From assembly GCF_000746525.1 (NCBI RefSeq), contig NZ_CP009048.1, forward strand, positions 2,535,501 through 2,599,500: a stretch of 64,000 nucleotides of DNA. Direction: 5' to 3'. The stretch is from Pseudomonas alkylphenolica. GTDB taxonomy: Bacteria > Pseudomonadota > Gammaproteobacteria > Pseudomonadales > Pseudomonadaceae. Below, piece by piece: positions 52,013 to 61,447 of this stretch. The notes beneath the pieces were generated by a model, which made no database searches, was not told where the DNA came from, and worked only from the letters and a program-made list of their open reading frames with translations. Made by a program: the position numbers and the translations under genes. Numbering within the stretch: the first letter of the stretch is position 1; each line of letters opens with the position of its first letter.

Positions 52013-52124
52013 GGCCGCGACTGAATTAGCCTCGGGCGCTTCTTTCCCGGATGTTATTGATCTTGTATTCAGCAGTCTGGATGCTCAATTCAGGTCACCT
52101 GCAGTTATGCATTGCCTGTGTAGT

Positions 52125-52140
52125 GAGACAGCGCTACCTT
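52125..52140. promoter_or_regulatory. Weaker GntR operator before gntR
   Basis: GAGACAGCGCTACCTT differs from the gnt operator at three positions and keeps the AGCGCT core. It is 45 bases before the gntR start, fitting moderate autoregulation. Confidence 0.6.
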
Positions 52141-52184
52141 AGTGCCCGTTCCCCATTCTTTGCAAGTCGAAAATACAACTCCCC

Positions 52185-53204
52185 ATGACCCGCATCGGCT
52201 CCCGTACTACCGGTCGTCCCACTCTGGCTGAAGTGGCCAGGCTTTCCGGGGTTTCCCCGATTACCGCTTCGCGCGCCCTGCGCGGGGTCAGTACCGTTGC
52301 CCCGGAGCTGGTCGAGAAGGTCAAGCTGGCAGCAACCACCCTCGGTTATGTCGCCAACCCGGCGGCCCGGGCGTTGGCCTCGGCGCAGAGCGAGTCGATC
52401 GTGGTGCTGATTCCGTCGCTGTCCAACCAGTTGTTCATCGAGACCCTGGAGGCCGTCCACGAGGTCATGCGCCCGCGCGGGCTTGAAGTGCTGATCGGTA
52501 ACTATCACTACGATATCGCCGAAGAAGAGAACCTGATTCGCAACTATCTGGCCTATCAGCCGCGCGGCATGCTGCTCACCGGTTTCGACCGCAGCGAAGC
52601 GTCCAAGCAGATGCTCAGCGCCAGTGGCGTGCCCTGTGTGCACATGATGGAGCTGGGGCTGCAGGAGCAGGGCATGTCGGTGGGTTTTTCCCAGCAGCAG
52701 GCCGGTGCGGCGGCGGCGCAGCACCTACTTGAGCGCGGCTGTCAGCGCCTGGGCTTCATCGCCGCGCAGCTCGACCCACGGGTGATGCAGCGTGCGGATG
52801 GTTTTCGCCAGGCCCTGGTTGCAGCGGGGCGCTATGCCAGTGAGCTGCAGGTGCTGTCGCCGCAGCCATCATCCATCGGTCTGGGCGGTGAGTTGTTCAG
52901 GCAGTTGCTGGCCGAACATGGCGATGTCGATGGCATTTTCTTTTGCAACGACGACCTGGCCCAAGGGGCGATTCTTGAGGCACTGCGCCTGGGCGTAAAG
53001 GTGCCGCAACAAGTGGCCATGGTCGGTTTCAACGATCTGCCGGCTTCGGCGCACATGGTCCCGCGCCTGACCTCGATCCGCACCCCGCGCGCCGCCATTG
53101 GCCGGTGCGCCGCCCAGGCCTTGCTGGGCTTGCTCGATGGCAAGCGTGGCACTGTGCACAACCAGGACCTGGGCTTTGAACTGGTGGTCCGCGAGAGCAG
53201 CTGA
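52185..53204 (+). CDS. gntR: LacI-family gluconate repressor
   Basis: A 339-aa regulator. The LacI helix-turn-helix is at the start (GRPTLAEVARLSGVSPITAS, hinge NPAARALAS), followed by a periplasmic-binding-like core (IVVLIPSLSNQLFIETLEAV, VDGIFFCNDDLAQGAILEAL). It is divergent from gntK-gntT and three palindromic operators with the LacI-type central CG lie in this locus, so it is the gluconate-responsive repressor of the set. The first residues differ from the usual start (MTRIGSRTT), but the ATG fits. Confidence 0.92.
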   Translation: MTRIGSRTTGRPTLAEVARLSGVSPITASRALRGVSTVAPELVEKVKLAATTLGYVANPAARALASAQSESIVVLIPSLSNQLFIETLEAVHEVMRPRGLEVLIGNYHYDIAEEENLIRNYLAYQPRGMLLTGFDRSEASKQMLSASGVPCVHMMELGLQEQGMSVGFSQQQAGAAAAQHLLERGCQRLGFIAAQLDPRVMQRADGFRQALVAAGRYASELQVLSPQPSSIGLGGELFRQLLAEHGDVDGIFFCNDDLAQGAILEALRLGVKVPQQVAMVGFNDLPASAHMVPRLTSIRTPRAAIGRCAAQALLGLLDGKRGTVHNQDLGFELVVRESS

Positions 53205-53207
53205 GCC

Positions 53208-53277
53208 GTGGGAGCGGGCTTGCCCCGCGATGCGATTTGATTGAAAGATCGCAATTGCGGGGCAAGCCCGCTCCCAC
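53208..53277. repeat. REP palindrome pair
   Basis: GTGGGAGCGGGCTTGCCCCG and its inverse, with a 25-base spacer, between convergent gntR and the hybrid kinase gene. Confidence 0.9.
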
Positions 53278-53291
53278 CGTAGAGGCTGTTT

Positions 53292-56200
53292 TCAAAGCAC
53301 CAGGGTTTGGGCCAGTTGCTTTTCCAGGGTCAGCAAACTGTGCTCCAGGGTATCGAGCAGTACTTTGAGCTGTTCATCCGTGGCATCACCGAGACTGGCC
53401 TGTTCCAGCGCTTCGCAATTGCGCACCAGAGCGCGTGCTTTGAGCATCTTGGCGCCACCTTTGATCCGGTGGGCCAGGGCACGCAGGCTGCTGCGTGAAG
53501 GCTGCGGGCCCAAGGCGCGCAGGGCATTGAGGTCTTCATGGTTGCTGCGTGCCAGTTCGCCGACCAGACGGCGGATCAGCGTTGGGTCGCCCAAGGTCAG
53601 GTACTGGAGGTTGTCGATGTCGAAGCCGCTGGCGTTTCCGTCATTATCGGTAGTTTCCGGCAACGGCACCTGGGAAGTACCGGCCTGCAGGTGACGGCGC
53701 AGTTCGGCCAGGCCAATTGGCTTGAACAGGCAACCGTTCATGCCGCTGGCCAGGCAACGCTCGCGTTCCTCGGCCTGGGCATTGGCGGTCAGGCCGAGAA
53801 TCAGGCAGGCAGGTAGCTGCAGCCGCTGCTCCAGCGCGCGGATCTGCCGGGCCAATTGATGCCCGTCCATGTCTGGCATGTGGCAATCGGTGATCACCGT
53901 ATCGAAGTCGCTTTCTTGCCATAGCGCCAGCGCCTGTTGAGCGTCGTTGGCCTGAATGACCCGGTGGCCAAGCACCGTGAGCTGGCGTTCGAGCAGCATC
54001 AGGTTGGCGGGGTAATCGTCCACCACCAGAATGGACTGCGTCGGCATGCTAGCGCTGCTGGTCTGTGGTTTGCTATCGGTGTGAGCGGCAGATTCGGCCA
54101 GGACCAGGGCCAGGTTCAGTGTGACCTGCACACGTGTGCCCTGGTGCAGGGCACTGTGCAGGTTCAACGTTCCGCCCATGAGCTCACACAGGCTGCGGCT
54201 GATGACCAGGCCCAGCCCAGTGCCCTGGCGCGCCGTTTGCGCACCGACCTGGGCAAAATGCTGGAACAGGCGCTGCTGATCTTCGCCGCTGATGCCGATG
54301 CCGCTGTCTATGACCTCCAGCACAACCTGCAATTGTCCATCCTCGCGCTGGTGAAGCCGAAGGCTGACCTTGACGCTGCCCTGATCGGTGAATTTGATTG
54401 CATTGCTTACCAGGTTCGAGAGGATCTGCTTGAGACGCAGCGAATCGACCAGGACCAGATGCTGCGTGGACTGCAGATCGCTTTCCAGTCTCAGTCCTTT
54501 GAGCCTGGCGTTGCCTTCGAATACCCGCACGGTAGCGCTGACCAGGGCATTGAGGTCGGTCGGCTGAGGCGCCAGAGACATGTGCCCGGATTCGATACGG
54601 GCGATGTCGAGAATGTCGCCGATCAGTTCCAGCATGCCATTGGCCGACTCGAATGCCACCTGTAGCGACGCGCGGTCGGCACGGCCTTGTTCAGCATCCT
54701 GGACGGCGAGTTCAAGCAGACCGATGACCGCGTTCATCGGCGTACGGATCTCATGGCTCATGGTCGCCAGGAAGGTGCTTTTGGCGCGACTGGCGTCTTC
54801 GGCCTGCTCTTTGGCCAGGCGTAACTCTTCAAGCAGGCGCTTGCTGAAGCCCAGCTCCGTTTGCAGCGCCTGCTCGGCCGCGCTGCGTTGCTGGATCAGT
54901 TTGCGCAGGTAGCGGTTCCAGACAATTACCGCCGCGATCAGTACCCCGGCACCGAGCAGGATCTGCAGGATAAGCCCGCGGTAGTTGTACCAGAGGCTGT
55001 CGCTGATCAGTGCGTTGGTTCGCCAGCGGCCGGTCAGTTCGGTCATTTCGTCGGGAGGGATACTGAGCAGGGCTTTGTCGAGGATCGAGTGCAGCAGCGC
55101 TGCATTGCGGGCCACGGCAAAAGAGGCAATGCCGGGCTGGTCTCCATATATCGAAGCGATCTGCAGCCGGTCTTTGAACATGCGGCTGACAAAATAGGCA
55201 GCGTTGATCTGTGAGCTCAAGGCCACATCGGCCTTGCCCTGTGCTACAGATTCCATCAGCGATAGCGGATCATCGACCTCTACCAGTGTGGTTTGCGGGA
55301 AGCGTAGACGCAGCTCGGCTTCAAGTGGGAAGAAGTCGCGTATCAACGCCAGGCGCAAGCCCTTGAGTTGCTCGGGACTGTGCAGATCACTGTTGTCGGC
55401 GCGGGTGACCAGCACCCGCGGAGTAATCAGATAGGGGCGCGTGAAGCGCAAGCTGGCTTCACGTCCTGGAGTGGGCGGTAGTACGCCGGCGATATCGACG
55501 TTACCGTGTTCGACCTGCTGGATCATTTGCGCCACCGTATCCACGACTTGAATGTCGAACTTCAGACCGGTGCGCAGGCTGATCTGGTCAAGGACATCGG
55601 CAGTGATGCCGCGAAACTGATGACGGTCATCGTAAAAGCTCATGGGCGCAAAGTACTTGTTGATCGCCACCCGCACCCGTGGATGCTGCTCGATCCAGCT
55701 GCGCTCAGCGGCGCTCAGGCTCAGGGTGCTGCGGTTGAGCAGCACCCGGGTACTGCCGCTGGTCCAGCGGCGCAGAATGTTCAAACGGTCGTTGTCACCG
55801 ATGTGGTCGAGTGCCTGATTGAGCAGGCGCAGTACAGTAGAGTTGTTGCGGGAGACGGCAAAGGCAAAGGTGCCGCGCAGATTCTTGATGAAATGATCGA
55901 TCTGCACGCTGCCCAGGTAGACGCGGCTGATCAGGTAGTCACTGCTGACCGCGTCGCCGAGAAACGCGTCGGCCTTGCCCAGCGATACGGCCGACAGGCC
56001 TGCCAGGTTGGAGCTGTAAAGCTGCAGTTTCGCCTGCGGGTAAAGCGCGGTGACTACAGGCGTTGGCAGATAATGATCGACCATCGCCAGGCGCAACCCT
56101 GCAAGCTTGTCGTTGAGCCCCAGGGATTTCCCTGAACCGATGGCAATCACCGATTGGTCGTCGGTGTAAGCGCGGCTAAGTACCAGTTGCGCATCGGCGG

Positions 56201-56582
56201 CTTCGAAGGCATTGGAACTGCCCAGCAGGTCGATCTTGCCGGCATGCAGCGCGGCAATCGCCTGGGCGCGATCGGCAAAGCGCCGGACCTCGATCGGAAT
56301 GCCGAGCAGCTCACTGACCAATCCGGCGTAGTCGGCAGTCAAACCTTCATAGTCACTGTTGCTGACATTGATATCGAACGGCGGGTAGTCGGGATTGGTG
56401 GTGCCGAGCAGTAAGTGATGCTTGTGCTTGAGCCAGTTTCGGTCTTCGGCTGACAGCGCCAGCGTCGTGCTGCTGATCGACCGTGCCAGTAGTTGGCGTG
56501 GTTCACCGACATCGATGGCAAAGGCGAGGAGTGTCTGCAGGCTTAGCAGGCAACCTAGCAGTAAGGCTGTGAGCCGGTTCAT
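53292..56582 (-). CDS. BvgS/EvgS-like hybrid sensor kinase
   Basis: A 1096-aa membrane kinase; the start MNRLTALLLGCLLSLQTLLA at 56582 gives a signal sequence. Two tandem periplasmic Venus-flytrap (SBP_bac_3) domains follow (about 45-275 and 285-520), a helix (ILQILLGAGVLIAAVIVW), a HisKA domain with the H-box TMSHEIRTPMNAVIGLL, an ATPase (NLVSNAIKF, TGLGLVISRSL), a receiver domain (VVDDYPANLML, VITDCHMPDMDGHQL) and a C-terminal Hpt domain (RALAHRIKGGAKML). This is the BvgS order without a PAS domain between helix and HisKA. Its response regulator gene is immediately upstream on the same strand, 7 bases away. Confidence 0.92.
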   Translation of the reverse strand: MNRLTALLLGCLLSLQTLLAFAIDVGEPRQLLARSISSTTLALSAEDRNWLKHKHHLLLGTTNPDYPPFDINVSNSDYEGLTADYAGLVSELLGIPIEVRRFADRAQAIAALHAGKIDLLGSSNAFEAADAQLVLSRAYTDDQSVIAIGSGKSLGLNDKLAGLRLAMVDHYLPTPVVTALYPQAKLQLYSSNLAGLSAVSLGKADAFLGDAVSSDYLISRVYLGSVQIDHFIKNLRGTFAFAVSRNNSTVLRLLNQALDHIGDNDRLNILRRWTSGSTRVLLNRSTLSLSAAERSWIEQHPRVRVAINKYFAPMSFYDDRHQFRGITADVLDQISLRTGLKFDIQVVDTVAQMIQQVEHGNVDIAGVLPPTPGREASLRFTRPYLITPRVLVTRADNSDLHSPEQLKGLRLALIRDFFPLEAELRLRFPQTTLVEVDDPLSLMESVAQGKADVALSSQINAAYFVSRMFKDRLQIASIYGDQPGIASFAVARNAALLHSILDKALLSIPPDEMTELTGRWRTNALISDSLWYNYRGLILQILLGAGVLIAAVIVWNRYLRKLIQQRSAAEQALQTELGFSKRLLEELRLAKEQAEDASRAKSTFLATMSHEIRTPMNAVIGLLELAVQDAEQGRADRASLQVAFESANGMLELIGDILDIARIESGHMSLAPQPTDLNALVSATVRVFEGNARLKGLRLESDLQSTQHLVLVDSLRLKQILSNLVSNAIKFTDQGSVKVSLRLHQREDGQLQVVLEVIDSGIGISGEDQQRLFQHFAQVGAQTARQGTGLGLVISRSLCELMGGTLNLHSALHQGTRVQVTLNLALVLAESAAHTDSKPQTSSASMPTQSILVVDDYPANLMLLERQLTVLGHRVIQANDAQQALALWQESDFDTVITDCHMPDMDGHQLARQIRALEQRLQLPACLILGLTANAQAEERERCLASGMNGCLFKPIGLAELRRHLQAGTSQVPLPETTDNDGNASGFDIDNLQYLTLGDPTLIRRLVGELARSNHEDLNALRALGPQPSRSSLRALAHRIKGGAKMLKARALVRNCEALEQASLGDATDEQLKVLLDTLEHSLLTLEKQLAQTLVL

Positions 56583-56589
56583 GGCGGGC

Positions 56590-57201
56590 TCAGAGCGAAT
56601 GACGGTGCGACAGTTCAATCAGCTCCACGAAGGATCGCAGCTCCAGTTTGTCCAGGATCCGGGTTTTGTAGGTGCTGACGGTTTTCGCACTCAGGTGCAT
56701 GCGTTCAGCGATGGCGTTGTTCGATTGTCCTTCTATCAGCAGCCGTAGTACGGCTAACTCCTGATCGGAAAGTTTCTTCAAGCGCTGTTGTTCGCTCAGC
56801 ATTGGACCGTGCTGCATCGGTAGGTCGGGAAAAACCGAGTAGCCCTTGATCATGGCTTTCAATGCCGACAACAGGGCTTCGAGGTCTTCGTCCTTGCGAA
56901 TGAAGGCTGAAGCACCGGCGTCCAGGCAGCGGCGGGCAAACAGATTGGCGGGTTGGCCGGTCAGCACCATCACACGTGGCGCAGGTTCGAGTTGCTGCAA
57001 GCGTTTCAATACGCTCAGGCCATCAATACCTGGCAGACCGATGTCGAGAATCACCACGCCAGGGCGAAGGTCCCGTGCCATCTGCGCTGCAGTTTCACCG
57101 TCGTGGGCTTCACCGACGACAGTGAAGTGTTCGCGTTCAAGCAGCATGCGAACGGCCAAGCGCACGGTGGAGTGGTCGTCAACAATCAACACAGAGGTCA
57201 A
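56590..57201 (-). CDS. NarL/FixJ-family response regulator (BvgA/EvgA-like)
   Basis: A 203-aa protein. The receiver domain has VDDHSTV, phospho-Asp in VVILDIGLPGIDG and K in AFIRKDED; the LuxR-type helix-turn-helix reads LSDQELAVLRLLIEGQSNNA, IAERMHLSAKTVSTYKTRIL. It precedes the hybrid kinase by 7 bases, giving a BvgA-BvgS-like phosphorelay. Target genes are unknown; the TonB receptor gene upstream on the same strand is one candidate. Confidence 0.9.
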   Translation of the reverse strand: MTSVLIVDDHSTVRLAVRMLLEREHFTVVGEAHDGETAAQMARDLRPGVVILDIGLPGIDGLSVLKRLQQLEPAPRVMVLTGQPANLFARRCLDAGASAFIRKDEDLEALLSALKAMIKGYSVFPDLPMQHGPMLSEQQRLKKLSDQELAVLRLLIEGQSNNAIAERMHLSAKTVSTYKTRILDKLELRSFVELIELSHRHSL

Positions 57202-57397
57202 AGTTCAGCTCCTTGTCGAGTATGTAAGCAAAATCCCGAGTCATTCAGGAGGGCGGCTCTGGCCTGGGCCGGAAGGGCGCCAACGATACGTCGGTTCAAG
57301 GAACGATAGTACGGGGGGCATAGTTGTGTTGAATTTATCGGCTAGCGTTGACGAAAAATCCTACAGGTGAAGGGTTTTCGTCCGGCTCGATCTAGTC

Positions 57398-57425
57398 AGG
57401 GGCGGCACAGTGTTGTGCGGCCCCT
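57398..57425. terminator. Hairpin between the TonB receptor and the phosphorelay genes
   Basis: AGGGGCGGCACA-GTGT-TGTGCGGCCCCT, a 12-base stem with one mismatch, beginning 9 bases after the receptor stop. On the minus strand it lacks a T-run, so it may terminate weakly or protect the mRNA end; on the plus strand T5 follows after GTAGG. Confidence 0.5.
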
Positions 57426-57433
57426 GTAGGTTT

Positions 57434-59680
57434 TTAGAACGAAGTAGTGAAGGAAGCGTAGTAGGCTCGTCCAGCTTCGTTGTAGGTCAATGCACCGGCT
57501 TCGTCAGAATTTCCTTCACGGTACAGGCGCTTGTCGAACAGGTTGTTGACCCCGACCCGCACACTCAGGTGCTTGTTGAATTCATAGCCACTGCTGATGC
57601 CGACCAGCCCATAAGGGTCGACGTCCTTTTGCACTTTGGGGTCCAGCGCTTCATTGGCGCGGGCGTTGTAGCTGGGTGCTTCCTGCTTGCCATAGTAGGT
57701 GCCGTTGAGCTGGAACGAGAGTTTGTCGGTGGCATTCCAGTCCAGGGTCGAGTTGACCGTGTACTCCGGGATGATGCTCAGCGGTTCGCCGGTTTTCTTG
57801 TTTTCTGATTCGATCATGTAGGTGAAGTTGGTGTTCCAGTCCAGGCTTGGCGTGAGCGCGATGAACAGGTTGCCTTCCACCCCTTGCACCACCGCTTTGC
57901 CGGTATTCTCCCAGCGCAGAATACGGCGCCCGTTGGGCAGGCGGAACAAGGTCTGGTTACCGGCCTCGATCTTGTTCTTGTAATCGTTACGGAAGTAGGT
58001 GGCGCTGGTGCGCCAGGTGCCTTTGTCGTAAGCCAGGCCCAGCTCTTTGTTGACGCTGGTTTCCGGGTCGAGGTTGGCGTTGCCCAGCAAATAGCAGCCG
58101 CCTTCGTTGACCTCGCTGGAGTTGCAACCACCACCACGGCTGTAGAGCAGGTAGTTGGGGTTGGCCTGGTACAGGTTCGGGGTCTTGTAGGCGCGGGCGA
58201 TACCGCCCTTGACGCTCAAGGCTTCGGTGATCTGGTGCGAGGCGTTGAGGCTTGGGCTCCAGTTGCTGCCGAAGTCCTCGTGATGGTCGTAGCGCAGGCC
58301 GGGGGTGACGATGGTGTTGGCCCCGACTTCGATGTTGTCTTCGGCATACAGGGCAAAGCTGCGTGCAGTGGATTTGGTCTGGGAACGGTCGAAGCCTGGC
58401 AGTTCGGCGCCCGGGTCATAGCTTTGCGGACGCAGCGAGCCTGGGTCGTTGAGCGACTCGTAAAGGTATTCGCCACCCAGGGTCAGCACTTGCTCAAGGC
58501 CCATACTCAGCGGCAGGTTGACCTCGCCGGTGGCGCGGGTGTTGCGCAGGCGCGATTCAAAGCGCCCGGCACTGCCTGAGGGGGCACCTTCACCCCAGCC
58601 AGCCAGGCCTTCATTGAGGCGGCCGTTACGGGTCAGGTCGTAGGACAGCGATGCGGTCGAGGTGCCCCAGTCATAGTCGCCGCGATGGGTCGCGGCGAAA
58701 CTGGAGCGTTGCATGACGTTGGTTTCCTTGCCGACCTGGCTTTCGACGAATTCGCCACCGGCGTTGAGCATGGTGTCACCGGCGAAGATATTGCCCTGGC
58801 GACTGTAGCTTGCTTCCAGGTCGACGGTGTTGGCCGGGTCGATCTTCCAGCTCAGCATGCCGTTGATGTCTTTGTTGCGTACGCCTTCACGGCCGGCCAT
58901 CAAGGACTCTTCATAGGCCTGGTGCGCCGAGTTGATTTTCATGTCATCGGCGTCGGTTTTGTTCAGGTTGCCGTACACGCGAAAGATCAGGCTGTCGGTC
59001 AGCGGCCCGCTGAGGCTGAAGTTGACACGCTTGCCAGTGCCCTCGGCATCGTCCTCGGGAAGCATGGTGTAGAGGGTCATGGAACCGCGCAGGTCCTCGG
59101 TCGGGCGTTTGGTGATGATGTTCACCACACCGCCCATGGCCCCGGAGCCGTAGCGAGCGGCCGCCGGGCCGCGCAGGATTTCGATGCGCTCGACTTCTTC
59201 GGCGGGTACCCAGTTGGTTTCGCCGCGGGTGTCGCGGTCGCCGCTCCAGCCATAACGCACGGCATTGCGCGAGGTCGAAGGCTTGCCGTCGATGAGGATC
59301 AAGGTGTTTTCCGGGCCCATGCCGCGCAGGTCGATCTGGCGGTTGTTGCCGCGCGCACCGCTGCTACTGTTGCCGGTCAGGTTGACCCCGGGTTCGCGGC
59401 GGATGATGTCGGAGAGGTCGTTGACCGGCGGGCGCTTCTTGATGTCTTCAGCCGTGATGATCGACACACCGGGGGCTTGTTTGAGCTCCTCTTCGGCGGT
59501 GCCCAGTACTTTGGTGTCTTCCAGCTCTATAGCCTGGCGGGTGCCCGCGACCGGCAGGTCGGTAGGCTGGATCTGCACTTCATCGGCGGGCAGTTGCAGG
59601 GGAGCGGCGGTGAGGGTCGAGGAGCCCAGTGTTGCCAGCAAGGCAATACTCAAGGGGCTGAGGTTGAAGCGCGACGCCAT
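57434..59680 (-). CDS. TonB-dependent ferric-enterobactin-type receptor
   Basis: A 748-aa outer-membrane receptor starting MASRFNLSPLSIALLATLGS, with a signal peptide. The plug domain shows APGVSIITAEDIKKRPPVN, IDLRGMGPENTLILIDGKP and ERIEILRGPAAARYGSGAMG; the barrel ends AYYASFTTSF with a terminal Phe. Wording and length match FepA/PfeA/PirA, including a paired-Cys loop (GGGCNSSEVNEGGCYLL). It should import ferric catecholates. A Fur-like box lies upstream. In P. aeruginosa pfeA and pirA each sit by an OmpR-type two-component pair, whereas here the neighbours are a BvgAS-type pair. Confidence 0.9.
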   Translation of the reverse strand: MASRFNLSPLSIALLATLGSSTLTAAPLQLPADEVQIQPTDLPVAGTRQAIELEDTKVLGTAEEELKQAPGVSIITAEDIKKRPPVNDLSDIIRREPGVNLTGNSSSGARGNNRQIDLRGMGPENTLILIDGKPSTSRNAVRYGWSGDRDTRGETNWVPAEEVERIEILRGPAAARYGSGAMGGVVNIITKRPTEDLRGSMTLYTMLPEDDAEGTGKRVNFSLSGPLTDSLIFRVYGNLNKTDADDMKINSAHQAYEESLMAGREGVRNKDINGMLSWKIDPANTVDLEASYSRQGNIFAGDTMLNAGGEFVESQVGKETNVMQRSSFAATHRGDYDWGTSTASLSYDLTRNGRLNEGLAGWGEGAPSGSAGRFESRLRNTRATGEVNLPLSMGLEQVLTLGGEYLYESLNDPGSLRPQSYDPGAELPGFDRSQTKSTARSFALYAEDNIEVGANTIVTPGLRYDHHEDFGSNWSPSLNASHQITEALSVKGGIARAYKTPNLYQANPNYLLYSRGGGCNSSEVNEGGCYLLGNANLDPETSVNKELGLAYDKGTWRTSATYFRNDYKNKIEAGNQTLFRLPNGRRILRWENTGKAVVQGVEGNLFIALTPSLDWNTNFTYMIESENKKTGEPLSIIPEYTVNSTLDWNATDKLSFQLNGTYYGKQEAPSYNARANEALDPKVQKDVDPYGLVGISSGYEFNKHLSVRVGVNNLFDKRLYREGNSDEAGALTYNEAGRAYYASFTTSF

Positions 59681-59745
59681 GTCAAATGTCTCCTTGAACA
59701 AAGGGTGAGCAGGGCCCGGGACTGATGGGCCTTGCTCAAGGCGTC

Positions 59746-59772
59746 GAGAATGATAAGGATTAGCATTAGCAT
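59746..59772 (-). promoter_or_regulatory. Fur-like box before the TonB receptor
   Basis: GAGAATGATAAGGATTAGCA fits the repeated GATAAT-type hexamers of Fur sites and lies about 65 bases before the receptor start. Iron repression is the expected effect. Confidence 0.65.
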
Positions 59773-59882
59773 GTAAAGCGTTCAGGCGAGAAATAAAATA
59801 TTAACGGGTCGCGAGCGAAGGCTCTGAGTCAAGGGTTCTGGCGGGAGGAGTGGGTTAGCAGGGGCCTGGGGAGAGGAAAAAG

Positions 59883-59914
59883 GACCGCAGTCACCCCCAT
59901 CGGTAACTGCGGTC
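59883..59914 (-). terminator. Terminator after csgA
   Basis: GACCGCAGT...ACTGCGGTC forms a 9-base stem; on the minus strand it is followed by CTTTTTCC. It lies 70 bases after the csgA stop. Confidence 0.7.
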
Positions 59915-59984
59915 AAGCGGGAAAATCCAGTGAGCAACATCGTGACGCAAGTTGCACCGCCGCTGGTACAAGCCGGCGGTAATG

Positions 59985-61430
59985 CTATTGCTGCAACACA
60001 GTGGCCTGGTTGCCGTAACCATACTGCTGGACGGTCGCGTTCATGCTCGCGCCGCTCTGCTCGACCGAGGCCTGGTTGTAGGAGCCACCTTGAGTCACGT
60101 AGGCGACGTTGACGCCTTCGGTCTGTTTGATGGTGGCGCTGTTGTGGTCACCGTACAGCTGCCAGGTGGAGCTCTGGTTGCCAGTGCCGGACTGGTCCAG
60201 CTTGACAACGTTGCTCTCGCCAGCGCTGGAGCCGGTGGCGTAGTTGGTGGTGCCGCGTTGATCGGCGATCAGCAGGTTGTCAGTGCCGTTCTGTTCAAAG
60301 TACAGCTCGTTGTTGGTGTCGACCTGGGTCACTTCGGCGGTGTTGCCGGTGCCGTACTGGTCCAGTCGCGCCATTTGCGCGACGTCCTTCTGGGTCAGGT
60401 TGGCGCTGTTGCCGCTGCCGTTCTGGTTGATCACTGCCGTCTGGCTGTAGCCGAACTGACCACCGGATTTATCGCCTTTCCAGTTGCTGGCCAGCACCTT
60501 GTTGCCCGTGCCGTTTGAGCTGACTTCCAGCACATGGCTGTCGCCGGTCTGGTAGGTGAAGCTGACGTTGCCGTTACCTGACTGGGCCAGGGTCGACAGC
60601 GAACCTGTCGATTCGTACTGGTCGGCGTAGATGGCGTTGAGATTGCCGCTCTGGAAAATGCTGGCGATGTTGTTTTCACCAAAACTCTGGTCGATCACAC
60701 CTTCGTTGGTCATGCCATATTGGGTTACCGATGCGTGGCTGCCCGCCTGGGTGTCCTGCCAGACTTCGGTGGAGTTGCTCGCGCCGTTCTGGGTAATGGT
60801 GACGGTACCCCCCTGACCCTCGCGCTGGTCGCCATAGGCCCAGTTGCTCTCACCGGTCTGATAGATGCCAATCTGGCCGTCGGTATGGTTGATGTGTTCG
60901 GCGGCGCTGTAGTTGTCGGTACCGGACTGGATGCTCAAGGCGTTGTTGGCAGCACCGCCGTTCAATTGCTCGACGAAGGCACGGTTATCGCTACCGTACT
61001 GCATCGTGGTGCCTGTGCTGCCAGTCTGACTGTCCTGGTAGACGAACGAGAAGTTACCGCTGCCTTCCTGGGTCTGCTCGGCTTCGTTTTCGGTACCCAG
61101 GGACTGGCTGGCATGGGTGTTGTTCAGCGCCCCGGACGATTGCTGTTTGATCTGGCTGCCGAACTCGAACAGTTGCTCGGCGTAACCGGCGTTGTATTCA
61201 CCGGTGGTGCTTTGCTGGATCTTGCTGTTGCCACCTTCCTGCTTGGCGGCGTGGTTGTTGCCCAGGCCGACCTGGTCCTGAGTGGTAATGCTCAACGGGG
61301 CAGCGGTCTGTTTAACCTCTGCGATGTTCTCGGTACCCGACTGGTTCTGGGTCGACTGGCTTTCATCGGCAATCGCCTGGCCTGCAAGGCACAGTACGAT
61401 GGCGGCGCTTAAGGGAGCGAGCTTGAACAT
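59985..61430 (-). CDS. csgA: Curli major subunit, unusually long
   Basis: A 481-aa exported protein (signal peptide to about residue 21, GQAIADES). Almost the whole mature chain consists of curlin repeats of about 22 residues, with the pattern Q-x-G-x-x-N-x-A-x-(V/I)-x-Q, such as LDQYGTGNTAEVTQ and IFQSGNLNAIYADQ. More than fifteen units can be counted, against five in the 151-aa E. coli CsgA. The last unit ends QQYGYGNQATVLQQ. The start at 61430 has GGAGG. It lies 17 bases after csgB. Assembly needs csgEFG, which are not in this window. Confidence 0.9.
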   Translation of the reverse strand: MFKLAPLSAAIVLCLAGQAIADESQSTQNQSGTENIAEVKQTAAPLSITTQDQVGLGNNHAAKQEGGNSKIQQSTTGEYNAGYAEQLFEFGSQIKQQSSGALNNTHASQSLGTENEAEQTQEGSGNFSFVYQDSQTGSTGTTMQYGSDNRAFVEQLNGGAANNALSIQSGTDNYSAAEHINHTDGQIGIYQTGESNWAYGDQREGQGGTVTITQNGASNSTEVWQDTQAGSHASVTQYGMTNEGVIDQSFGENNIASIFQSGNLNAIYADQYESTGSLSTLAQSGNGNVSFTYQTGDSHVLEVSSNGTGNKVLASNWKGDKSGGQFGYSQTAVINQNGSGNSANLTQKDVAQMARLDQYGTGNTAEVTQVDTNNELYFEQNGTDNLLIADQRGTTNYATGSSAGESNVVKLDQSGTGNQSSTWQLYGDHNSATIKQTEGVNVAYVTQGGSYNQASVEQSGASMNATVQQYGYGNQATVLQQ

Positions 61431-61447
61431 GGTGGTGCCTCCAGGTT

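Noticed and set aside
59952..60518. A 188-aa plus-strand frame opposite csgA
   Set aside because: It only mirrors the csgA repeats; no ribosome site or domain.
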